DNA of 5,235 nt, taken from the NCBI GenBank assembly GCA_945283395.1, contig CALYQH010000113.1, positions 1 through 5,235 of the forward strand, given 5' to 3'. The first letter of the stretch is position 1; every line of letters begins with the position of its first letter. The notes under the pieces are model-generated. The model worked only from the letters and a program-made list of their open reading frames with translations. It had not been told where the DNA came from and searched no databases. This document shows positions 1-5,235 of the stretch, piece after piece. The translations under genes and the position numbers were made by a program. The DNA comes from an uncultured Ventosimonas sp. GTDB lineage: Bacteria; Pseudomonadota; Gammaproteobacteria; Pseudomonadales; Pseudomonadaceae.

Positions 1-1
1 A

Positions 2-1294
2 AAAGACTATCGGCCTGGTGACCGTTCTCGTCGTGAAGATGATAGATATTTATTATTAGAGGCATTATTATCTGCTAGGGAACGTTTGTATATAAGTTGG
101 GTAGGAAGGAGTATAAGAGATAATAGTGAGAAGCCGCCTTCGGTATTGATAAGTCAGCTAAGAGATCATTTGGCGAGTGGCTGGCTGTCGGCTAATAACG
201 ATAATTTATTAGATGGTTTAACGCAACTACATCCATTGCAGTCTTTTAGTAAGCGCTATTTTGTTAATGATCATAGTTGGTTTAGCTATGCTAAAGAGTG
301 GTCAGCAGTTTATCAATCAGAAAAGTCAACAGATATAGCTAAGCCTTTGGCCTTTTTCCCTGCTGATAATGTTTTAGCCTTAGAGGAGTTAGCTAACTTT
401 TTAAAACATCCCGTTCGTTATTTCTTTAGTCAAAGATTGAAGGTAGCTTTTACACAAGCTACTGACTTTTTGGAAGATAATGAGCCTTTCAAGCTAAATG
501 CCTTGCAAATCTATCAAATAACCGATCATTTATTACAGAATGCGCTATTAGCAGGAGGTGATAGTGAAAAGATCTTGGCTGTATTAAATGAACAAATAAC
601 CCGCTTACAGGGTAGTGGGCAATTACCCTTGGCGGGCTTTGGAGAGCATTATGCTAATAAGTTGTTAAGTAGCTTAACGCCTTTGTTAGAACAGCATAGT
701 TTATTACTTGCTCCCTATGCAGCAGTGGCTAACCAATTAGCTATTCATCATAGCTATCAAGATATAACAGTGCAGGGCTGGCTAACCAATGTTTATCAAA
801 CTAATGAAGATTATATTAGCTGTTTTACGCTGCCTACTAAGTTATTAGTCACCGTTAAAGAGTTCAATTGGCGGCAACTTATTACCCCTTGGTTAACCCT
901 TTTAACAGCTAATGCCACGGGCTACATAACTAGATTGCTAGTATTAGGCTTAGATGGTTATATGAGCCTATCAGCTATGGCTGTTAATGAGGCTAAGAGT
1001 TTGTTAAATAAGCTATTAATTAGTTGGCAAACGGGGATGCAACAACCTTTACCAGTGGCAATTAGAACCTCCTTTGGATGGCTAGCTGATAAATCACTAG
1101 AAAATGCCCAAAAAGTCTATGAAGGTACTGATTACTCAGCCGGAGAATGTCAGCAAAGTAGAGTATTGGTAAGGCAATATCCTGATTTTGCTGTACTTAA
1201 TCAAGATAGTCAATTTGAGATTTGGTCAACGGAGCTTTATCAAGCTATTCATCAAGCTCCATGGAAGTTTGTAACATATTCAAGTAATGACTAA
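2..1294 (+). CDS. recC: RecC, gamma subunit of exodeoxyribonuclease V (RecBCD), 3' part only
   Basis: RecC is the non-catalytic, Chi-recognising subunit of RecBCD, which processes double-strand DNA ends for recombination. The frame is open from base 2 to the TAA at 1292-1294, giving 430 visible residues. The first visible residues include [19 protein letters not shown] and then [14 protein letters not shown] and PPSVL. These match the conserved RecC block seen in E. coli as [19 protein letters not shown] and YIGRSIQDNSER. Further on come [11 protein letters not shown] and [13 protein letters not shown], the latter matching E. coli HPVRAFFQMRLQV. E. coli RecC has 1122 residues, so roughly 60% of the gene lies left of the window. 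The visible part corresponds to the end of the helicase-like region plus the C-terminal domain, a nuclease-like fold without catalytic function in known RecC. A TTG at 86 could be mistaken for a start, but the homology runs upstream of it. The 3' end overlaps proB by 15 bp, convergently, with no terminator visible. recB and recD do not follow. Confidence 0.95.
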   Translation, partial: KDYRPGDRSRREDDRYLLLEALLSARERLYISWVGRSIRDNSEKPPSVLISQLRDHLASGWLSANNDNLLDGLTQLHPLQSFSKRYFVNDHSWFSYAKEWSAVYQSEKSTDIAKPLAFFPADNVLALEELANFLKHPVRYFFSQRLKVAFTQATDFLEDNEPFKLNALQIYQITDHLLQNALLAGGDSEKILAVLNEQITRLQGSGQLPLAGFGEHYANKLLSSLTPLLEQHSLLLAPYAAVANQLAIHHSYQDITVQGWLTNVYQTNEDYISCFTLPTKLLVTVKEFNWRQLITPWLTLLTANATGYITRLLVLGLDGYMSLSAMAVNEAKSLLNKLLISWQTGMQQPLPVAIRTSFGWLADKSLENAQKVYEGTDYSAGECQQSRVLVRQYPDFAVLNQDSQFEIWSTELYQAIHQAPWKFVTYSSND

Positions 1295-2398
1295 ATTATC
1301 TTTATGGATTAATTCTGGTTCATTAATATAACCTAAAGTTTGGCTAATCTCTTCTGAGGCATGACCGATAATCTTTTTCGCATCCTCAGCATTGTAGTTA
1401 ATTAGGCCACGTGCTATTTCTTCACCCTTGGTATTAACACAAGCTACCATTTCGCCCCGTCTAAAATTGCCTTGCACGGTTTTTACACCTACTGGTAGTA
1501 AGCTTCTGTGTTGTTCTGCTAGGGCTCGGATAGCTCCCTGATCTAGGGTTATCGTTCCTCTCACTTGAAGTTGACCTGCTAACCATTGTTTTCTTGCCGC
1601 CATAGGTGAATGATCTGGGGTCAGTAAAGTACCTATTTGTTGCCCGGCCTGAAGTTTAATGAGTACTTGTGTAATGTTACCTCCTACTATAATGGTATTA
1701 GCTCCTGAGCGAGCGGCAAAACGGGCTGCTCTAAGCTTGGTGTGCATGCCCCCTGTCCCTAAGTGGCTACCAGCTCCACCTGCCACTTCATCTAGCAGAG
1801 GGTCATTAGCTGATGCTTGATAAATTAGTTTGGCTTGTGGGTTGTTTCTTGGATCAGCGTTAAACATTCCATCTTTATCGGTCAAAATAACTAATAAGTC
1901 AGCTTCTACGAGGTTAGCTACTAAAGCGGCTAAAGTATCATTATCACCAAATTTAATCTCATCGGTGACTACTGTATCATTTTCATTAATGACAGGAATA
2001 ATTGCCAGTTCTATAAGGGCTCTTAAGGTACTTTTTGCGTTAAGGTAGCGCTTTCTATCGGAAAGGTCATCATGGGTTAGGAGAATCTGTGCAGCTTGGC
2101 ATTGAAATTGATCAAAGCAATTCTCCCATGCTTGCACTAAGCGCATTTGTCCTACTGCTGCTGCTGCTTGTAATTGATGCATTTCTTTAGGCCTAATCGA
2201 CCAGCCTAGTTTACTCATCCCCGCCGCAACCGCCCCAGATGAGACCAAGACTAACTCTATACCTTTTTGACGCAATGCTATCATCTGGGTAACCCAATTA
2301 AGCATGGCTTGAGCATCTAATCCTTGGCCATCATCTGTTAGTAATGAGCTACCTATTTTGATTACCCAACGTTTAGTTTGGGAAATGATTGTTCGCAT
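1280..2398 (-). CDS. proB: Glutamate 5-kinase ProB, with PUA domain
   Basis: This cytosolic enzyme phosphorylates L-glutamate with ATP to gamma-glutamyl phosphate, the first and proline-feedback-controlled step of proline synthesis. It has 372 residues, against 367 in E. coli. The amino-acid-kinase domain spans about 9-260. It shows VIKIGSS (K14), VSSGAVAAG (S54), VINENDTVV (D141), FGDNDT (D152, N153, D154), the nucleotide-site stretch [13 protein letters not shown] at 172-184 and GTGGMHTK (K221). These sit four residues after E. coli K10, S50, D137, N149 and K217, so the catalytic set looks intact. The PUA domain covers about 278-355, with [18 protein letters not shown]. The ATG at 2398 is the only reasonable start, because an in-frame stop lies two codons upstream (2402-2404). 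AAGGTG (2407-2412) sits 8 nt before it as ribosome-binding site. In Pseudomonas proB normally follows rpmA-obg. Here no obg is upstream and the gene has its own promoter-like sequence. ProA, the next enzyme, is not in the window. Confidence 0.98.
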   Translation of the reverse strand: MRTIISQTKRWVIKIGSSLLTDDGQGLDAQAMLNWVTQMIALRQKGIELVLVSSGAVAAGMSKLGWSIRPKEMHQLQAAAAVGQMRLVQAWENCFDQFQCQAAQILLTHDDLSDRKRYLNAKSTLRALIELAIIPVINENDTVVTDEIKFGDNDTLAALVANLVEADLLVILTDKDGMFNADPRNNPQAKLIYQASANDPLLDEVAGGAGSHLGTGGMHTKLRAARFAARSGANTIIVGGNITQVLIKLQAGQQIGTLLTPDHSPMAARKQWLAGQLQVRGTITLDQGAIRALAEQHRSLLPVGVKTVQGNFRRGEMVACVNTKGEEIARGLINYNAEDAKKIIGHASEEISQTLGYINEPELIHKDNLVIT

Positions 2399-2435
2399 AA
2401 TTTAAACACCTTAACGCTGCACTGGGAAAATAGCT

Positions 2436-2463
2436 ATTTTATACTACTTTAGCTTGCAGTTAA
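2436..2463 (-). promoter_or_regulatory. Candidate sigma-70 promoter of proB
   Basis: Read on the minus strand, TTAACT (2463-2458, 4 of 6 to TTGACA) and TAAAAT (2441-2436, 5 of 6 to TATAAT) are separated by 16 bp. This would start transcription near 2429, about 30 nt before the proB ATG. The match is ordinary, and the surrounding AT-rich DNA offers other -10-like words, so this is the best of several candidates. A promoter somewhere here is expected because no gene lies upstream of proB in its direction. Confidence 0.4.
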
Positions 2464-2820
2464 TAAGCATTTAAAGGGGTATAGTGATAAGTGCTAGTGG
2501 CTTGACTGAATATAATATAGTTACATAAGACCATAGAAAGCTTTGATTAATACAATTGAAAATAACTTAACTAAAATTAAAAGAACTTGCAAGAAATACT
2601 AGATTAATTGATAAAAGTTAAAAGAGGCATTAAGGCAGCTATAGCCACATTTTGCAGATTCAGGTATTTTTTTACAAAAAAATCATTATCTTTAAAGGGG
2701 TTCTTAGCTAGCTAAATTCTATAGTCTTATAGTTTTTATTAGGTTAACAGCAAATGATGAAGCTTAGCTTTAAGATAATTTTTAGATATAAACAAAGTTA
2801 TACTATAGTAATTATACATA

Positions 2821-2990
2821 TTGCTAGTAAAGATAATAAATATTTAATGATAATCGTTAAATGCTGTTTAAAAAAATAGTTTCTTATTTGACCATGTTTA
2901 GCCTTGCTACTCTAGGCTAATAGGCAAATTTGGAGTATCTTGCTAGTTGCTAAGAGGCCACTAATTATTTCCTTGTTGCTAGTTATGCTA
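2821..2990 (+). repeat. Three direct copies of TTGCTAGT, two in an extended form
   Basis: The 8-mer TTGCTAGT occurs at 2821-2828, 2940-2947 and 2976-2983. The last two copies extend to TTGCTAGTTGCTA (2940-2952) and TTGCTAGTTATGCTA (2976-2990), which differ by a two-base insertion and start 36 bp apart. A related CTTGCTACT lies at 2903-2911. In DNA this AT-rich, three copies within 170 bp are more than chance readily gives, but no function is known to me. They could be protein-binding sites or remains of a small duplication. Confidence 0.35.
2843..2861. promoter_or_regulatory. Fur-box-like palindrome
   Basis: TTTAATGATAATCGTTAAA matches the 19-bp Fur consensus GATAATGATAATCATTATC at 14 positions and is nearly symmetrical (8 of 9 pairs around the central A). 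A weaker site at 2672-2690 matches 12 of 19, with a perfect right half AATCATTATC. Both lie in gene-free DNA, far from the proB and pilin promoters, so there is no obvious target gene. AT-rich sequence favours such matches, so this is a candidate only. Confidence 0.3.
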
Positions 2991-3033
2991 TAAAAAGATG
3001 GTAATTTCAAATGTGTATTAATTTGTTTAAAAA

Positions 3034-3080
3034 TGACAAAGAATGTCAGTTTTACTCTTTAAAAAAGGTGGAGGATGACA
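3034..3080. promoter_or_regulatory. Candidate activator half-sites (PilR-like) upstream of the pilin promoter
   Basis: TGACA (3034-3038) and TGTCA (3044-3048) form an inverted repeat with a 5-bp gap. A third TGACA lies at 3076-3080, exactly 42 bp after the first, or about four helical turns. They fall roughly 113-159 bp upstream of the predicted pilin start site, in the range used by enhancer-bound activators of sigma-54 RNA polymerase. In P. aeruginosa, PilR binds TGTC-containing sites upstream of pilA. Assigning PilR here is inference; no pilS or pilR gene is in the window. Confidence 0.35.
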
Positions 3081-3165
3081 AAAATATTAAAGGAATAAGC
3101 TCAATAGAATCTAAAAATAATGGCTAATAGTTGCAATATATTAATATTATTGATTTTTTATAAAG

Positions 3166-3182
3166 TTGGCACGTTAAATGCT
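3166..3182 (+). promoter_or_regulatory. Sigma-54 (RpoN) promoter of the pilin gene
   Basis: TTGGCACGTTAAATGCT fits the sigma-54 consensus YTGGCACGrNNNTTGCW closely. The -24 GG (3168-3169) and -12 GC (3180-3181) are separated by the required 10 bp, the -24 part TTGGCACG is perfect, and the -12 part is ATGCT instead of TTGCT. Transcription should start near 3193, leaving a leader of about 66 nt. Pilin genes of Pseudomonas and relatives are classic RpoN/PilR targets, which fits. A T-rich stretch with a partial IHF-like core TTGATT (3150-3155) lies just upstream but is too weak to call as a site. Confidence 0.88.
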
Positions 3183-3198
3183 TATTTAAAAGTAATCG

Positions 3199-3230
3199 AA
3201 GAGAACAAGGAAGTAACAGGTTGTTCTCTT
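3199..3230 (+). promoter_or_regulatory. Leader hairpin with CsrA/RsmA-like motif in the pilin mRNA
   Basis: AAGAGAACAA (3199-3208) and TTGTTCTCTT (3221-3230) are perfect 10-bp inverted arms around a 12-nt loop, GGAAGTAACAGG. The hairpin would begin about 6 nt from the predicted 5' end of the mRNA and end 17 nt before the Shine-Dalgarno sequence. The stretch 3203-3214 matches the CsrA high-affinity consensus RUACARGGAUGU at 10 of 12 positions, with its GGA as the first loop bases. A second GGA lies in the ribosome-binding site (3248-3250), 39 nt away, as in dual-site CsrA/RsmA targets. A plain 5' stabilising stem-loop is the simpler alternative. Not an intrinsic terminator: only four U follow closely. 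Confidence 0.5.
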
Positions 3231-3247
3231 GATTTTATAATTACATT

Positions 3248-3252
3248 GGAGA
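3248..3252 (+). promoter_or_regulatory. Ribosome-binding site fixing the pilin start
   Basis: GGAGA lies 6-7 nt before the ATG at 3259. It supports that codon over the in-frame ATG at 3268 (codon 4), which would leave only a four-residue leader and an over-long spacing. Confidence 0.8.
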
Positions 3253-3258
3253 ATTAAC

Positions 3259-3756
3259 ATGAAAACTATGCAAAAAGGTTTTACCTTAATCGAATTAATG
3301 ATCGTAATCGCTATTATCGGTATTCTAGCAGCGATTGCATTACCAGCTTACCAAGACTATATTGCTCGTTCACAAGTTACTGAAGCATTAAGTTTAGCTT
3401 CTGGTCAAAAAGCAGCGGTATCAGAATATTATAGTTCTACAAATAAATGTCCAAAAAATACAGATCCCAGTAGTATTACTGGTGGGTTAGCTAAACCATC
3501 ACAAATTGCTGGTAAATATGTTGAGAAAGTAGAAGTAGCTGAGGATACTAGTGTTTCAATCGCTGTTGGATCTGCTTCAATTAAATCTAAATGCGGTATT
3601 GTTGCTACTATGAAAAGCAGTGGCATCAGTCAAGGTATTCAATCTAAGAAGTTAGGTCTTTATATGGCTCCAACTTCAGGTGCTTTCGCATGGCAATGTG
3701 GTAATGGTTCTACTAATTTAGATGATAAATATTTACCTTCTTCTTGCCAAAAATAA
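3259..3756 (+). CDS. pilA: Type IVa major pilin precursor (PilA family)
   Basis: This is the precursor of the main subunit of the type IV pilus, a retractile surface fibre used for twitching, attachment and often DNA uptake. It has 165 residues. The 7-residue leader MKTMQKG ends in the invariant glycine cleaved by prepilin peptidase PilD. The mature protein of 158 residues starts FTLIE, with F8 as the N-methylated residue and E12 as the conserved Glu5. The hydrophobic helix runs to about residue 30 ([26 protein letters not shown]), anchoring subunits in the inner membrane before assembly and forming the fibre core. The C-terminal head has four cysteines. C147 and C163 enclose a 15-residue D-loop as in other type IVa pilins, and C64 and C112 may form a second disulfide. 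A sigma-54 promoter, leader hairpin and terminator make it monocistronic. No pilB, pilC, pilD or pilin-glycosylation gene is adjacent. The family is certain; its being the major pilin, not a minor one, is inferred from length, D-loop and promoter. Confidence 0.95.
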   Translation: MKTMQKGFTLIELMIVIAIIGILAAIALPAYQDYIARSQVTEALSLASGQKAAVSEYYSSTNKCPKNTDPSSITGGLAKPSQIAGKYVEKVEVAEDTSVSIAVGSASIKSKCGIVATMKSSGISQGIQSKKLGLYMAPTSGAFAWQCGNGSTNLDDKYLPSSCQK

Positions 3757-3778
3757 TAAATAGCTAGTTTACTATGTT

Positions 3779-3810
3779 ATAAAAAACCCATCTTTAGATG
3801 GGTTTTTTAT
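3779..3810 (+). terminator. Intrinsic terminator of the pilin gene
   Basis: A perfect inverted repeat with 14-base arms (3779-3792 and 3797-3810) surrounds a 4-nt loop TTTA. Its core is CCCATC/GATGGG, followed directly by six T. It begins 22 bp after the pilin stop codon. The left arm starts with an A-run, so it could also act on minus-strand transcripts, as a backup to the serA terminator. Confidence 0.92.
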
Positions 3811-3985
3811 TAACTAAAAATAACTTATAGATAGTCCATAAGCTAGCTATTAACAATAGTTTGTATTAAAAATCTATTATTTATAGGATAATATATGACT
3901 TTAAAAGAGCGACATTAAAAAAGACCATTATAAAAGGGCATAGCATCAATAAATAAGAACTATCAATGGGATTATGTGAATTTGT

Positions 3986-4027
3986 TAAATAAATATAAAA
4001 TAAGCTCTAGTAAAAATTAGAGCTTAT
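3986..4027 (-). terminator. Intrinsic terminator of serA
   Basis: Read on the minus strand, ATAAGCTCTA (4027-4018) and TAGAGCTTAT (4009-4000) form a 10-bp stem with an 8-nt loop, followed by a U-rich tail TTTATATTTATTTAA (3999-3985). The stem starts 6 bp after the serA stop codon. It is less GC-rich than the pilin terminator, so termination may be less complete. Confidence 0.75.
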
Positions 4028-4033
4028 ATTTTA

Positions 4034-5235
4034 TTAGAATAAAATTCGACAGCGGATGGTGCCTTTTATTTGTTGTAGTTTTTGTTGCGCTAATTCTGAA
4101 GACTGGGCGCTTAGGTCTGTGACCACATAACCTACTTTTTCGTTTGTTTGTAGATATTGAGCACTAACATTAATACCATTATCAGAAAAAACTTTATTTA
4201 TTTCACTTATCACCCCAGGAATATTTATATGAACATGAAGAATACGATGGATGATATTGCCTTGATTAGGTAAGGCTACTTCTGGAAAATTAACTGAAGT
4301 AATAGAGGAGCCATTATCACTATATTTGATGAGTTTCTCAGCAACCTCTATACCGATATTTTTTTGTGCCTCCATCGTAGAACCTCCTATATGGGGGGTT
4401 AGTATCACATTATCTAAGCCACGTAAAGGGCTTTGAAATTCATCTTTGTTACTCCGAGGTTCTACTGGGAAGACGTCAATTGCCGCCCCACTTAACTGTT
4501 TGTCTTTGATAGCTGTTGCTAAGGGCTCAATTTCTACCACTGTGCCGCGGGAGGCATTAATTAAGATACTGCCTGGTTTCATCTTCTGAATTTCTTTTTC
4601 CGCTATCATCCATTTGGTTGAAGGATTTTCGGGAACATGGAGTGTAACAATATCAGCGTTAGTTAATAATTCATCGAGTGTGTCAGTGGGCTTAGCATTA
4701 CCTAACGCTAATTTATTGATCACGTCATAGAATAGCACGTTCATTCCTAAATTTTCAGCTAAAATAGATAACTGCGAGCCTATCGAACCATAGCCCACAA
4801 TACCTAAGGTCTTTCCTCTAATCTCAAACGAATTAGTAGCAGATTTTAGCCAGCCACCTCTATGGCATGCAATATTTTTTTCTGGTATGCCTCTTAATAA
4901 TAAAATAGCTTCAGCTAACACAAGTTCAGCAACTGAACGGGTGTTAGAATAAGGCGCATTAAATACGGCAATGCCTCGCTCACAAGCAGCTTGTAAATCT
5001 ACTTGATTAGTTCCTATACAAAAGCAACCTACTGCAATCAGTTTTTTAGCACAGTCAAATACTTCAGCCGTTAACTGGGTACGAGAGCGTATCCCAATGA
5101 AATGAGCATCAGCAATTTTGGCTTTTAGCTGATCTTCGGGTAAAGAACCTGAAATGGCTTCTATATGTTCATAGCCAGCTGCTTTTAGAGTATCTATTGC
5201 TGATTGATGGATACCTTCAAGGAGAAGAAATTTAA
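4034..5235 (-). CDS. serA: D-3-phosphoglycerate dehydrogenase SerA, lacking the first ~11 codons
   Basis: SerA oxidises 3-phosphoglycerate to 3-phosphohydroxypyruvate with NAD, the first step of serine synthesis, in the cytosol. The frame runs open from the right edge to the TAA at 4034-4036, giving 399 visible residues beginning KFLLLEGIHQ. E. coli SerA has 410 and reads IKFLLVEGVHQ there, so about 11 residues are missing. Next come GIRSRTQLTE and VGCFCIGTNQVDL of the substrate domain. The NAD-binding motif GYGSIG is at visible 147-152. Catalytic Arg229 (NASRG), Glu258 (DVFPVEP) and His281 (LTPHIGG) become 240, 269 and 292 in E. coli numbering, exactly the known residues. The C-terminal ACT domain spans about 331-399, with HVHINIPGV and NGINVSAQYLQTNEKVGYVV. 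It keeps the His and Asn positions used in serine binding, so feedback inhibition by serine is likely. A GTG at 4921 lies inside conserved sequence and is not the start. It converges on the pilin gene; its promoter is outside the window. Confidence 0.98.
   Translation of the reverse strand, partial: KFLLLEGIHQSAIDTLKAAGYEHIEAISGSLPEDQLKAKIADAHFIGIRSRTQLTAEVFDCAKKLIAVGCFCIGTNQVDLQAACERGIAVFNAPYSNTRSVAELVLAEAILLLRGIPEKNIACHRGGWLKSATNSFEIRGKTLGIVGYGSIGSQLSILAENLGMNVLFYDVINKLALGNAKPTDTLDELLTNADIVTLHVPENPSTKWMIAEKEIQKMKPGSILINASRGTVVEIEPLATAIKDKQLSGAAIDVFPVEPRSNKDEFQSPLRGLDNVILTPHIGGSTMEAQKNIGIEVAEKLIKYSDNGSSITSVNFPEVALPNQGNIIHRILHVHINIPGVISEINKVFSDNGINVSAQYLQTNEKVGYVVTDLSAQSSELAQQKLQQIKGTIRCRILF

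Larger units (their letters stand above)
2464..3165. other. Long AT-rich gene-free region between proB and the pilin gene
   Basis: This stretch lies between the divergent proB and pilin genes and has no frame with gene-like length, motifs and a ribosome-binding site. It is much more AT-rich than the genes: I count 12 G/C in 2521-2580 and 11 G/C in 2821-2880 (of 60 each). What I can see in it: an 8-bp A/T inverted repeat around 2666-2683, a perfect palindrome TTAGCTAGCTAA (2704-2715), a weak AT stem followed by a T-run (2719-2740), a perfect palindrome TACTATAGTA (2801-2810), a Fur-box-like palindrome (2843-2861), a 7-bp inverted repeat TTAGCCT/AGGCTAA (2898-2920), repeats of TTGCTAGT, and TGACA/TGTCA half-sites near the pilin end. 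No tRNA or recognisable RNA family is visible. An unrecognised small RNA or a decayed gene remains possible. Confidence 0.6.

Noticed and set aside
86..88. TTG as a start codon for the RecC-like frame
   Set aside because: Conserved RecC sequence is encoded upstream of it in the same frame from base 2; it is an internal leucine codon.
1830..2048. A 72-codon open frame on the + strand
   Set aside because: It lies entirely antisense to the well-conserved kinase core of proB, has no homology I recognise and no good ribosome-binding site.
2666..2683. T-run/A-run inverted repeat as an intrinsic terminator
   Set aside because: It has only a 2-nt centre and a pure A/T stem, with no gene ending at it on either strand; better seen as simple A-tract DNA.
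2940..2993. A 17-codon hydrophobic frame starting TTG after GGAG
   Set aside because: Very short, the spacing to GGAG is only 4 nt, the start is non-ATG, and it overlaps the repeated TTGCTAGT words that produce its leucines and valines.
3075..3098. Seven-codon frame after the purine-rich block AAGGTGGAGG
   Set aside because: Too short to support. The G-rich word is nearly adjacent to the ATG, and it lies upstream of the predicted pilin start site, so it would not be on that mRNA.
3429..3626. A 65-codon open frame on the - strand
   Set aside because: Antisense to the pilin gene, whose frame is certain; no family features.
3895..3918. Seven-codon frame MTLKERH with AGGA upstream, in the pilA-serA spacer
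   Set aside because: Eight codons including the stop, in AT-rich spacer between two terminators; no evidence of a real gene or of a recognisable remnant.
4919..4921. GTG as the start of a shorter SerA-like protein of 295 residues
   Set aside because: The frame continues upstream to the window edge with 104 further residues of clear SerA homology, so this GTG is an internal valine codon.

Overview
The window looks like chromosome from an AT-rich gammaproteobacterium of the Pseudomonas family. RecC, ProB and SerA all read closest, from memory, to Pseudomonas orthologues (for example the ProB block [11 protein letters not shown] and the SerA block ending in NAPYSNTRSVAELVLAEAI). Base composition is nevertheless low-GC, so a reduced-GC relative such as an insect-associated member (Entomomonas-like) is a reasonable guess, not a proven one. 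There are four protein genes and no tRNA, rRNA, CRISPR, insertion sequence or phage gene.

Layout: (1) 2-1294, + strand: the 3' part of recC, cut by the left window edge. (2) 1280-2398, - strand: proB, complete, converging on recC with a 15-bp overlap of the two coding ends. (3) 2399-3258: an 860-bp, very AT-rich gene-free stretch. Its left end carries the proB promoter and its right end a clear sigma-54 promoter, with possible upstream activator half-sites and a leader hairpin for the pilin gene. The middle holds a Fur-box-like palindrome and a repeated TTGCTAGT word, with no convincing gene. (4) 3259-3756, + strand: a type IVa major-pilin gene (pilA type) standing alone. (5) 3757-4033: a convergent spacer with one intrinsic terminator for each flanking gene. 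Between them (about 3811-3985) I see only AT-rich DNA and ORFs of 7-8 codons. (6) 4034-5235, - strand: serA, lacking only about the first 11 codons, beyond the right edge.

The genes do not form one pathway. RecC belongs to the RecBCD recombination enzyme, ProB starts proline synthesis, SerA starts serine synthesis, and the pilin builds the type IV pilus fibre. Each appears to be its own transcription unit. The best-supported regulatory reading concerns the pilin: sigma-54 transcription with possible PilR-type activation, then a short leader with a hairpin that presents a CsrA/RsmA-like GGA motif, and a second GGA in the ribosome-binding site. I found no clearly new multi-gene system. The pilin control region is the part most worth following up.
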